A stretch of 16,540 bases of DNA, taken from assembly GCA_900557435.1 (NCBI GenBank), contig USSH01000023.1, positions 1 to 16,540 on the forward strand. Reading direction: 5' to 3'. Numbering within the stretch: position 1 is the first letter of the stretch; every line of letters begins with the position of its first letter. Shown in pieces: positions 7,413-14,042 of the stretch. The DNA is from an uncultured Coprococcus sp. GTDB taxonomy: Bacteria; Bacillota; Clostridia; Lachnospirales; Lachnospiraceae. The notes beneath the pieces are model-generated. The model worked only from the letters and a program-made list of their open reading frames with translations. It was not told where the DNA came from and made no database searches. Position numbers and translations under genes: made by a program.

Positions 7413-8213
7413 TCACCCACTTATCCACTCATACAATATTCCTGCCATCTCTCTGACATAGTATGTAGGAAGCAGCCACCAGGCTGTACTGCCCGATATA
7501 GATCCGGTCTCTATGCCCTGTCTGTCAGCTATTCTCTTTGCCCTGTACTCATGGAACTCATTTGTAACTATGTTCATCTTGTCGGGGAGCCCATTTGCTT
7601 TGATGACCTCGGCGGAAAACTTTATGTTCTCCCTTGTGGATGTGGACTTATCTTCCATATATATCCTCTCAGGCGATATTCCATGCTCTGTCAGGTATTC
7701 GTACATACACTGAGCCTCAGAGATGCTCTCATCTGCTCCCTGTCCACCTGACACAACGCATACAGCCTCCGGGTTCTCCTCAAGATAATCCTGTGCTGCT
7801 ATAAGTCTCTCTCTCAGCATAAGGCTTGGACCGCCGCCTCTCACTGCACATCCGAGCACTACGACCGTGGCATCACTGCGTGGAGCCTCATTTGCTGCGT
7901 ATACCATATTGCAGGTGATGACGGTGACCAGAGCCAACCCTCCCGCCGCTATCGCCATCACGGCTGTCAGGCATATCTTCCCAACCTTCCGTTTCCATAT
8001 ACGCCTGAAAAGTACATCAATCTTTTTCTTAAATACCACATACAAAGTAATCAGGCCAAATACGACCATTCCCAGTATTGTTCCTATATTCACACGGCTT
8101 CCTCTGAACACCGGATATATAAATACCAACATTCCAAGCACCCCGATCACTAACAACAGCAATCTCCAAATATAACCGTGTACTTCACATTTTTCTTTTT
8201 TATTCTTCCCCAT
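7413..8213 (-). CDS. YdcF/SanA-like DUF218 domain membrane protein
   Basis: This 266-residue protein starts at ATG 8213, 4-5 nt after AGGAGGG. Three hydrophobic segments (about 13-35, 42-62, 79-103) precede a DUF218 domain. The domain has its usual ordered motifs: TVVVLGCAVRGGGPSLMLRER (116-136), VVSGGQGADESISEA (153-167), EDKSTSTRENI (187-197) and IVTNEFHEYRAKRIA (215-229). E. coli SanA and YdcF belong to this family. SanA affects envelope barrier function and YdcF binds S-adenosylmethionine in vitro, but the biochemical role of the family is unsettled. The gene overlaps the upstream MATE gene by 14 nt, and its ribosome site lies inside the MATE coding sequence, so the two are cotranscribed and probably coupled. 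Confidence 0.85.
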   Translation of the reverse strand: MGKNKKEKCEVHGYIWRLLLLVIGVLGMLVFIYPVFRGSRVNIGTILGMVVFGLITLYVVFKKKIDVLFRRIWKRKVGKICLTAVMAIAAGGLALVTVITCNMVYAANEAPRSDATVVVLGCAVRGGGPSLMLRERLIAAQDYLEENPEAVCVVSGGQGADESISEAQCMYEYLTEHGISPERIYMEDKSTSTRENIKFSAEVIKANGLPDKMNIVTNEFHEYRAKRIADRQGIETGSISGSTAWWLLPTYYVREMAGILYEWISG

Positions 8214-9552
8214 AATCCCTCCTGTTCTTAAGTTGTTTTATTCCTCTCACGCAAAATACCAGTGACATAACAGTGGCTATACTCCATCCTATCGGCCATG
8301 CAAGCCATATTCCCATGGCAGAACCTATAACCCTTGAGAGCACCATCGCCAATACTACCCTCAGTATCAGATCCGTAAATGTCGATGTCATAAACCTTCC
8401 CATCATACCCGTGCCTCTGAGTATTCCATCAGCTACAAGTTTCGCCGACACAACAAAATAAAATGGTGCCAGTATCCTCAAATATGTCACGCCTGTGTCA
8501 ATGGCAAGTCCTGTCCTGTTCTCCATGAACGGATACATACCGTATCTTCCAAAGAAGAAATAAAGCACAGCAAATGGTATACAAAGTCCCCATATTAGTT
8601 TTATTCCCGCTTTAAGTCCCTGTGCTATCCTGTCAAGCTTTCCAGCCCCAAGATTCTGCGCCGTATAATTGGAGATTCCATTTCCCAGAGTTGTAAATGA
8701 AGTTATTACAAGATTATTCAGCTTGACCGCCGCAGCATATCCAGCTATAACTGACGCTCCAAAACCATTTATCACGCTCTGTATGATTATATTTCCAACT
8801 GATATAAAACTCTGCTGAAGTATGCTCGGTATGGCTATAACCGCTATCTTCCCCAGCACACTGCTTGAAAATGCACAGGACTTCTCATCTGTATGTATCG
8901 CTGCCAAACGTCTAAAAACAACTATAACAGCCAGAACTGCACTCACACCCTGACACAGAAACGTCGCCCATGCAACGCCATTTACCCCCATGCAAAATGT
9001 CTTTACAAACAATATATCAACGGCTATATTAGATACCGATGATATTGCCAGAAATATAAAAGGTGTCCTCGAATCCCCTAGAGCTGAAAATATTCCAGTG
9101 GCTATGTTGTAGAAAAATAAAAACGGCACACCCAGTATGTATATATTCAGATATGTTAGAGAGTCTTTCATCAACTCATCCGGCGTATCTATGAGAGCCA
9201 AAAGTCTCTCGCCAAGTATAAATCCAACTATCATAAGCACGGCAACAAGCACAGCACTGGATATGAATGTGGTCCACACAGCAGTCTTCATCTCGCCATA
9301 CTTCTTTGCACCAAACAGCTGAGACACTATGACCGAACATCCTATATTACAACCAAATGCAAATGCTATGAATATCAAGGTTATCTCATAGCTGTTTCCA
9401 ACCGCCGCCAGAGCATTTTCTCCTATGAATCTTCCCGCAACAAAACTGTCCGCAATATTGTACAACTGCTGAAATATTACACTTCCAAAAAGCGGGAGAC
9501 AGAATCTCCATAATACAGACTCCGGTTTTCCAATAGTAAGATCTTTATTCAC
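8200..9552 (-). CDS. MATE family efflux transporter (first copy)
   Basis: This 450-residue integral membrane protein has about 12 hydrophobic segments in two related halves and no long soluble domain, as expected for an Na+- or H+-driven MATE antiporter. Family signatures include the start 'LPLFGSVIFQQLYNIADSFVAGRFIGENALAAVG' (residues 19-52; key features are the QQLYNIAD turn and the small-residue-rich helix 2) and SQLFGAKKYG (77-86). The second half carries YTAQNLGAGK. The start is GTG at 9552, shortly after an AGAAGGAA site, and no ATG nearby fits better. The substrate cannot be deduced. It is the first gene of a pair with the YdcF-like gene. It resembles the MATE protein at 14043 only at family level, so the two are not a recent duplication. 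Confidence 0.9.
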   Translation of the reverse strand: MNKDLTIGKPESVLWRFCLPLFGSVIFQQLYNIADSFVAGRFIGENALAAVGNSYEITLIFIAFAFGCNIGCSVIVSQLFGAKKYGEMKTAVWTTFISSAVLVAVLMIVGFILGERLLALIDTPDELMKDSLTYLNIYILGVPFLFFYNIATGIFSALGDSRTPFIFLAISSVSNIAVDILFVKTFCMGVNGVAWATFLCQGVSAVLAVIVVFRRLAAIHTDEKSCAFSSSVLGKIAVIAIPSILQQSFISVGNIIIQSVINGFGASVIAGYAAAVKLNNLVITSFTTLGNGISNYTAQNLGAGKLDRIAQGLKAGIKLIWGLCIPFAVLYFFFGRYGMYPFMENRTGLAIDTGVTYLRILAPFYFVVSAKLVADGILRGTGMMGRFMTSTFTDLILRVVLAMVLSRVIGSAMGIWLAWPIGWSIATVMSLVFCVRGIKQLKNRRDYGEE

Positions 9553-9865
9553 CTTTATTCCTTCTTTTCCTAATTTTCGCTTTTATTCTATACTTCTATC
9601 ATTGTTATTACAATAGACAAAACCCCAAACATCTGCCATATCCACGGACTTTTTTAGTAATTTTATTATAAAAAGAGACAAGTTTCCTTTACTGACATGA
9701 CGTCAAAATCTTGACACATATCATAACTGAACCTGTCTCTTTCCAATGCATTTATTATATATAGAAACATATCTGCATGCTGACAACGCACTTCAATATA
9801 TCATATGTCGTTGTGCGTGAGCGCTATGACCTGCGCTCGCCTCAACGAGTTTCATCAGATCATGA
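9553..9865. other. Intergenic region between thiC and the MATE gene
   Basis: No gene is seen in these 313 nt. Just past the thiC stop, on the minus strand, GAGCGC and GCGCTC with an outer CGTTG/CAACG pair form an interrupted stem at about 9811-9850. A long-loop terminator-like hairpin lies at 9672-9742. Closer to the MATE gene, ATTGTTATTACAAT (9601-9614) is a small dyad. I found no convincing -35/-10 pair for the MATE gene. Confidence 0.5.
9670..9742 (-). terminator. Terminator-like hairpin downstream of thiC (9-bp stem, 53-nt insert)
   Basis: On the minus strand, AAAGAGACA (9742-9734) pairs with TGTCTCTTT (9680-9672), and the T run continues to five residues. The insert is 53 nt and contains its own small hairpin (GTCAA-GATT-TTGAC). 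It would end the thiC transcript. The architecture resembles the element at 3393-3475. Confidence 0.5.
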
Positions 9866-11176
9866 CTAAAGTATGTCTATGTACTCTCCTGACAGTGCCT
9901 TGTTCATCGATCTCACTGCACAGAATTTGCCGCACATACTGCATGTATCGCTGTACTCGTCATCCGGCTTTCTGCTGTCTCTGATCTCCTTTGCGGTCTC
10001 AGGATCTATGGCACATGCAAACTGCGCATCCCAGTCGAGGACTCTTCTCGCATCCGCCATCTTGTCATCTATATCCCTCGCTCCAGGTATCCCCTTTGCT
10101 ATATCTGCCGCATGGGCTGCTATCTTTGATGCGACGATTCCCTGCTTGACATCGTCAACATTTGGCAGGGCAAGATGCTCTGCTGGTGTGACGTAACAGA
10201 GGAATGCTGCTCCGTTCATGGCTGCAACTGCTCCGCCTATCGCGCTTGTGATGTGATCATATCCCGGTGCGATATCTGTGACAAGAGGTCCAAGTACGTA
10301 GAATGGTGCGCCCATACAAAGTGTCTTCTGAACTTCCATATTGGCCGCGATCTGATTGAGTGGCACATGACCAGGGCCCTCAACCATAACCTGTACATTA
10401 TGATCCCACGCGCGCTTTGTCAGCTCTCCAAGTCTTACAAGCTCCTCTATCTGACATACATCCGTTGCATCTGCAAGACATCCCGGACGACATGCATCTC
10501 CAAGTGATACTGTCACATCGTATTCCTCACAAATGTCAAGTATCTCGTCAAAATACTCATAAAACGGATTCTCATTGCCTGTCATGGTCATCCATGCAAA
10601 TACAAGACTGCCGCCACGGCTGACTATATTCATCTTTCTCTTATGTTTCTTGATCTGTTCGATCGTCTTTCTTGTTATTCCGCAGTGGAGAGTCACAAAA
10701 TCAACTCCATCCTCCGCATGAAGACGAACCACATCGATGAAATCCTGTGCAGTAAGAGTTGCGAGATCTCTCTGATAATGAATAACGCTGTCATATACCG
10801 GCACAGTTCCTATCATAGCCGGACACTCTGAAGTGAGTTTCTGTCTGAACGGCTGTGTATTGCCGTGGCTTGACAGATCCATGATCGCCTCTGCTCCCAT
10901 CTCGACAGCACTCATAACCTTCTGCATCTCGATATTGTAATCCTTGCAGTCTCTTGACACACCGAGGTTGACATTGATCTTCGTCCTCAGCATGCTTCCA
11001 ACTCCCTCTGGGTTTAAGCATGTGTGCTTTTTGTTGGCTGGTATTGCGACCTTGCCCTCTCCTACAAGTTTCATCAGCGCCTCAGTGGACATATGCTCTT
11101 TCTCTGCAACCTTCTCGATCTCAGGTGTCACTATACCTTTTCTTGCAGCGTCCATCTGTGTTGTGTAATTTCTCAT
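9866..11176 (-). CDS. thiC: Phosphomethylpyrimidine synthase ThiC (short clostridial form)
   Basis: A radical-SAM enzyme that rearranges aminoimidazole ribotide to HMP phosphate, the pyrimidine half of thiamine. The protein has 436 residues from ATG 11176, preceded by GGAGGAACAG. An in-frame TTG four codons upstream lies inside that ribosome site, so it is not the start. Family blocks include [12 protein letters not shown] (63-74), MDLSSHGN (99-106), SRGGS (186-190), [10 protein letters not shown] (224-233) and [14 protein letters not shown] (263-276). The C-terminal cluster motif is CSMCGKFC (Cys412, Cys415, Cys419). This spaces the last two cysteines one residue closer than the E. coli CSMCGPKFC form. 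ThiC paralogues that make 5-hydroxybenzimidazole exist in anaerobes, but the TPP riboswitch upstream argues for true ThiC. No other thi gene is in the window. Confidence 0.93.
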   Translation of the reverse strand: MRNYTTQMDAARKGIVTPEIEKVAEKEHMSTEALMKLVGEGKVAIPANKKHTCLNPEGVGSMLRTKINVNLGVSRDCKDYNIEMQKVMSAVEMGAEAIMDLSSHGNTQPFRQKLTSECPAMIGTVPVYDSVIHYQRDLATLTAQDFIDVVRLHAEDGVDFVTLHCGITRKTIEQIKKHKRKMNIVSRGGSLVFAWMTMTGNENPFYEYFDEILDICEEYDVTVSLGDACRPGCLADATDVCQIEELVRLGELTKRAWDHNVQVMVEGPGHVPLNQIAANMEVQKTLCMGAPFYVLGPLVTDIAPGYDHITSAIGGAVAAMNGAAFLCYVTPAEHLALPNVDDVKQGIVASKIAAHAADIAKGIPGARDIDDKMADARRVLDWDAQFACAIDPETAKEIRDSRKPDDEYSDTCSMCGKFCAVRSMNKALSGEYIDIL

Positions 11177-11314
11177 CTGTTCCTCCAATCTGATCCGGCT
11201 TTATAAATCTGTGCCAGATCTAATATTTGTTTCTCTTACACTTTTATAGTGGCGGAAGGTGGTGCCCCCAATCAGCCACTTTAGGAATATCCCTCTTACG
11301 CGGGTCCCTCATTA

Positions 11315-11344
11315 TGAAAAAAGAGACGCGGGAATGCGTCTCTT
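11315..11344 (-). terminator. Regulatory terminator of the thiC leader
   Basis: On the minus strand, AAGAGACGC (11344-11336), a 6-nt loop and GCGTCTCTT (11329-11321) form a 9-bp stem followed by a U tract of six including the stem end. It lies about 30 nt downstream of the TPP aptamer and about 140 nt before thiC. This suggests the riboswitch acts by transcription termination when TPP is bound. Confidence 0.85.
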
Positions 11345-11375
11345 CTTTCTTACATCATTATGTATGTATCAAAAC

Positions 11376-11463
11376 GTATCCCTACGGCGGCATTACCCGC
11401 ATCAGGTTGTGGGTCGGAACGCTCAGCTCCCTCTCAGCCGGCTGCATCGCCAGCTCCCCATAC
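11376..11463 (-). ncRNA. TPP riboswitch (THI element) of thiC
   Basis: Reading the minus strand from 11463, the conserved parts appear in order. These are a GTAT helix-P1 strand, GGGGAGCTGG, GGCTGAGAGGG (11437-11427, the pyrimidine-sensing CUGAGA), then ACCTGATGCGGGTAATGCC and GCCGTAGGGA ending in ATAC. The last block matches the pyrophosphate-binding consensus (ACCUGAU..GG.UAAUGCC..CGUAGGGA). A terminator follows, so high TPP should switch off thiC. Confidence 0.96.
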
Positions 11464-11486
11464 TTATATCCAATTCTCTGTCAACA

Positions 11487-11515
11487 AGTATACCGCTGCC
11501 TTTCTGTAACATCAA
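11487..11515 (-). promoter_or_regulatory. Promoter of the thiC riboswitch transcript
   Basis: On the minus strand, -35 TTGATG (11515-11510), a 17-nt spacer and -10 TATACT (11492-11487) would start transcription near 11480, about 17 nt before the aptamer. Confidence 0.6.
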
Positions 11516-11568
11516 CATAAATTTTAATATATTTACGGTGTTTTCTCCCCTGTCAATTATTTATCTGT

Positions 11569-12066
11569 CTATTTTCTGAGATCATAGTAATGAAGAATTA
11601 TGTCTTCATAATGTCCGTCAGGCATTCTAAATCCTCCCGGTATGACTCCCAGCGGAGTAAATCCAATCCTCTTGTACAGATGGAGTGCATGTACATTTGA
11701 TGCTACTACGGCATTGAACTGAAGGACGCCAAATCCTTTCTTCTTCGCCATGGAGATACAGTCAAGCACAAGCTTTTCTCCTATGTGCTCACCGCGGATA
11801 TCGCGTCTCACGGCATAGCTGGCGTTACATATATGTCCGCATCTTCCCACGTTGTTCGGATGAAGTATGTAGAGTCCCACCACCTCACCACTCTCTGTGT
11901 TCTCGGCGATACCGGTATATGTCTGCTCCTTGAAAAAAACATCTCCCTCTTCCGGAGACAGGTCTTCTTCCTGTGGAAATGCCACTCCGTCATCCACAAC
12001 CTGGTTCCATATCTCTGATGCTGCAGCAGCATCCTCTGTCATGTACTCTCTTATGTTTATATTCAT
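11569..12066 (-). CDS. GNAT family N-acetyltransferase (first copy)
   Basis: This 165-residue single-domain protein starts at ATG 12066 after GGGAGGAAGTCACAG. The acetyl-CoA pyrophosphate loop is seen in YAVRRDIRGEHIGEKLV (84-100), a variant of the R/Q-x-x-G-x-G/A motif with Ile-Gly at the end. The late motif B region reads NVHALHLYKRIGF (124-136), followed by GVIPGGFRMPDGHYEDIILHYY. The PGGFRMPDGHYED segment is typical of the L-amino-acid/phosphinothricin-acetyltransferase-like GNAT group, but the substrate cannot be assigned. It stands alone, separated from pnuC upstream by a 226-nt gap containing a long hairpin and from the thiC leader downstream by about 50 nt. Confidence 0.82.
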   Translation of the reverse strand: MNINIREYMTEDAAAASEIWNQVVDDGVAFPQEEDLSPEEGDVFFKEQTYTGIAENTESGEVVGLYILHPNNVGRCGHICNASYAVRRDIRGEHIGEKLVLDCISMAKKKGFGVLQFNAVVASNVHALHLYKRIGFTPLGVIPGGFRMPDGHYEDIILHYYDLRK

Positions 12067-12203
12067 CTGTGACTTCCTCCCATTATAACTAATAAGATTT
12101 TACTTATGTCCTATTTATTATTTTATCGTTCTGTCTGGCAACGCACTATGTATACATCAAAACAGTGTATATTGCCGATATTCAGCAATAATGATCAGAT
12201 TAT

Positions 12204-12239
12204 GGTGCTGACAGTTATGTGCATATAGCTGTCAGCACC
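12204..12239. repeat. Long imperfect palindrome between pnuC and the GNAT gene
   Basis: GGTGCTGACAG (12204-12214) and CTGTCAGCACC (12229-12239) are perfect 11-bp arms, and pairing can continue inward with wobbles to about 16 bp. There is no U tract on either side, so it is a poor intrinsic terminator. A near copy of one arm with its flank occurs at 7358-7371. Confidence 0.6.
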
Positions 12240-12292
12240 TTAAACATTGTACCACTGTCTATTTATGTTGCAAATTGCACCTCCTTTATCTG

Positions 12293-12982
12293 CTACATAT
12301 CCACAGCCTGCCTCACTTCCCTCTTTTTCCAGCTCACAAAGCCATACATATCATTCGCAAAGAATATGACAAAGTTTACAACTACAGGAATGTATGCCGG
12401 ATTCTCAAGTGACGCGAGGGCCCACAAAACTATCAGAATCACATCATTTGCTGCATATCCCACCGCATAGTATGACGATCTCAGCATGGTGAGCGCCGCT
12501 GCAAGGAAGCTTGTTACTATTGATATAGTACTGAACACTATGTTCGGTGTGTCAAGCAGCATCAGTATATAGTAGAATACAACCGTTACAAGCACCGTGC
12601 TGACAGTGAGCCATATCACATGGCTTCTTGTCAGTTTCTGTATGGCAACCTCACTGCTGTTGCCCTCCGACGGATTCTTGAACCACGTTATGGCGGACCA
12701 TACCGCCATCGGCATCGTCATCCCGAGGTAGGTTATCATCTCACCCCAGTAGCGGAACCTGAATGATATTATACCGTATAATATGCTGAATACGACCATC
12801 AATATCTGCGCCCACACATTTCCCTTTGCCGCAAATATAAGCGATGTCACGCCTATGAGTGCCGCCGCCAGTGTGAGGATATCCAGATCTGCAGTGAGAA
12901 GATTCGATACCAGCACTATAATGAGGGAACACAGCCAGATAAGCCATTCCCGCTTTGTCAGTTCTTTTATTGGATTGTTCAT
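12293..12982 (-). CDS. pnuC: PnuC-type nicotinamide mononucleotide/riboside transporter family protein
   Basis: A membrane transporter of 229 residues from ATG 12982, after AAGGAG. Seven or so hydrophobic segments span about 13-30, 36-52, 56-74, 82-101, 122-142, 147-167 and 172-215. Family signatures are YLGMTMPMAVWSAITWFKNP (85-104) and RSSYYAVGYAANDVILIVLW (168-187). PnuC proteins carry nicotinamide riboside by facilitated diffusion, with trapping by phosphorylation. Close relatives (PnuT, PnuX) carry thiamine or riboflavin precursors, so thiamine is a possible alternative given nearby thiC. No TPP element precedes this gene, which keeps nicotinamide riboside the default. The ATG overlaps by 4 nt the old stop codon of a broken nitroreductase gene, indicating a former two-gene operon. 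Confidence 0.85.
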   Translation of the reverse strand: MNNPIKELTKREWLIWLCSLIIVLVSNLLTADLDILTLAAALIGVTSLIFAAKGNVWAQILMVVFSILYGIISFRFRYWGEMITYLGMTMPMAVWSAITWFKNPSEGNSSEVAIQKLTRSHVIWLTVSTVLVTVVFYYILMLLDTPNIVFSTISIVTSFLAAALTMLRSSYYAVGYAANDVILIVLWALASLENPAYIPVVVNFVIFFANDMYGFVSWKKREVRQAVDM

Positions 12983-13253
12983 TTTGTCTTTACTCCTTCT
13001 TCTTGCACACATCCATAGCCTTTGTATTCCAGCACTTCATCCATTTTCTTTCTAGGTCTCATATCTGGATTCTCTGCAGCAGGTTCTGGATCGTCACATC
13101 TGTGTATACTATAAACTTCCACGGCTGCCTGTTCTTTGCCGATGGAGCTGCAACCGCAGCCTCGATAAGCTGTCTTATAATCGCCGGCTCCACTGGGATA
13201 TCTTTAAACTTTCTAATACTGCGTCTTTTTTCTATGCTATCTCTTACTTCCAT
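12979..13253 (-). pseudogene. Nitroreductase remnant with internal deletion and frameshift
   Basis: The intact start, MEVRDSIEKRRSIRKF, through the flavin-binding region APSAKNRQPWKFIVYTD (about residues 1-52) is typical of FMN-dependent nitroreductases. The frame then runs to a stop at residue 65 with unrelated residues. A second minus-strand frame from 13095 to 12979 encodes DDPEPAAENPDMRPRKKMDE followed by VLEYKGYG, which resembles the normal C-terminal tail of the same family (P..RPRK.LEEV.H). About 100 central residues that should lie between them are absent. The remnant therefore reflects one deletion that also changed frame. The old stop overlaps the pnuC start as ATGA. A ribosome site (GGAGG) remains about 11 nt before the ATG. 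A short 64-residue product could still be made but would lack most of the FMN fold. Confidence 0.75.
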
Positions 13254-13317
13254 AGCTATGTCTGCCTCCGTCTGTCTCCGTAAATATATGTATGTAAACT
13301 GTCTATTATCAAAAGTA

Positions 13318-13776
13318 TCATAATTGCTGTATATCTATAACCATGCACTCCTCAGATGCCTTAAATCCCATAGACTCGTACAGCGGTCTGCCGCTTTCCG
13401 TGGCATCAAGGCTTATCTCCGTGGCACCATGTACACGCGCGTCCTCTATAAGCATATTCACAAGCTGCCTGGCGATTCCCCTCCTTCGATAGTCCTTTTC
13501 TGTATATACATTCATGAGATGTGCTCTCTTTCCTGATGGGTGAGAAAATGTTGGCATTATTTCAATATAAGACATACTGGCACACGCCACACATCTTCCG
13601 TCATCGACAGCTGCAACAGTTGTCTGATCGCCCTCAAGAAAATACCTTCTACTGCTCACCACCAATACATCGTCAAATATATAATCAGCTGGAAGATCAT
13701 TGACTATCCTAAGCATAGACAATCTGACATCCATCAGCATATCTATATCATTTGCATCTGTCACTCTATACTCCAT
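13318..13776 (-). CDS. GNAT family N-acetyltransferase (second copy)
   Basis: This 152-residue protein starts at ATG 13776, with AAGGAGG 5 nt upstream. Acetyl-CoA binding motif A is clear: VYTEKDYRRRGIARQLVNML (90-109), with R/Q-x-x-G-x-A as R98-R-G-I-A. Motif B, SGRPLYESMGF (128-138), follows at the usual distance. An N-terminal block, VRLSMLRIVNDLP (17-29), is of the type found in many clostridial GNATs. The substrate is unknown. It heads a minus-strand cluster with the broken nitroreductase and pnuC, and diverges from a short plus-strand RNA unit and a MATE pump. A 13-codon upstream ORF with a strong ribosome site overlaps its start. It is not closely similar to the GNAT protein at 11569. 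Confidence 0.88.
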   Translation of the reverse strand: MEYRVTDANDIDMLMDVRLSMLRIVNDLPADYIFDDVLVVSSRRYFLEGDQTTVAAVDDGRCVACASMSYIEIMPTFSHPSGKRAHLMNVYTEKDYRRRGIARQLVNMLIEDARVHGATEISLDATESGRPLYESMGFKASEECMVIDIQQL

Positions 13777-13802
13777 AATACCTCCTTATTAATCCTTGAC
13801 AT
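13761..13802 (-). CDS. Possible 13-codon upstream ORF overlapping the GNAT start
   Basis: ATG at 13802 lies 7 nt after GGAGG (an AGGAGG-type site) and reads MSRINKEVLWSIE before a TGA at 13763-13761. It overlaps the GNAT coding start by 16 nt in another frame and contains the GNAT ribosome site. This geometry suits translational coupling. No homology is recognised, and the promoter position is uncertain, so it may not be expressed. Confidence 0.35.
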   Translation of the reverse strand: MSRINKEVLWSIE

Positions 13803-13823
13803 TTTTTTGCCTCCTGTTATAAT
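13796..13823 (+). promoter_or_regulatory. Strong promoter of a short RNA unit ahead of the MATE gene
   Basis: Perfect -35 TTGACA (13796-13801), 16-nt spacer and perfect -10 TATAAT (13818-13823), which is also an extended -10 (TG-T). The -10 sits in an odd palindrome, GTTATAATAAC (13816-13826), so the same element could serve the divergent GNAT gene on the minus strand. Plus-strand transcription would start near 13830. Confidence 0.75.
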
Positions 13824-13829
13824 AACACA

Positions 13830-13973
13830 AGTCGGACGGTATGTTGAATATTAATATACCTTGCAAGGTGTTCTGCAGATGCAGGATTCCCGGATGGAAC
13901 ATGAATCGCGATACAAATATATCAGAATTTTCATGAGCCAGATAAGATAATTATCTTATCTGGCTCTTTTTTT
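13830..13973 (+). ncRNA. Terminated leader RNA or sRNA upstream of the second MATE gene
   Basis: From the promoter to the terminator this unit is about 144 nt and matches no riboswitch consensus I know. Possible helices: GGTATGTT/AATATACC (13838-13845 with 13853-13860), TGTTC/GAACA (13869-13873 with 13897-13901), CTGC/GCAG (13873-13884) and CATGAA/TTCATG (13900-13905 with 13930-13935). An alternative reading is a 31-codon ORF, ATG 13841 to TGA 13936, starting MLNINIPCKVFCRCR and ending at the terminator stem. Its ribosome site is weak. It could be a riboswitch, a leader peptide attenuator or an independent sRNA. Confidence 0.55.
13935..13973 (+). terminator. Very strong intrinsic terminator before the second MATE gene
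   Basis: GAGCCAGATAAGATAA (13935-13950) is immediately followed by its exact inverse TTATCTTATCTGGCTC (13951-13966) and seven T residues (13967-13973). The 32-bp perfect palindrome has no coding gene ahead of it on this strand, so it must end the short RNA unit or act as an attenuator for the pump 70 nt downstream. Confidence 0.9.
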
Positions 13974-14042
13974 ATGCGTACCCGCGATCATATGCCTTTC
14001 CGATTTTCAATTATGAATTATTTTTGTTAAGGAGATTTACAA

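Noticed and set aside
11244..11312. Minus-strand 22-codon frame (MRDPRKRDIPKVADWGHHLP...) after the riboswitch terminator
   Set aside because: It starts right after the terminator U tract with no ribosome site. The sequence is better explained as structured leader RNA.
11227..11579. Plus-strand frames of 97-106 codons opposite the thiC leader
   Set aside because: They are the antisense of the TPP riboswitch and its terminator and have no ribosome site or family resemblance.
12293..12982. Assignment of the PnuC-like gene as a thiamine transporter (PnuT)
   Set aside because: The nearby thiC makes it tempting, but no TPP riboswitch precedes this gene and I cannot see decisive substrate residues, so it is kept only as an alternative.
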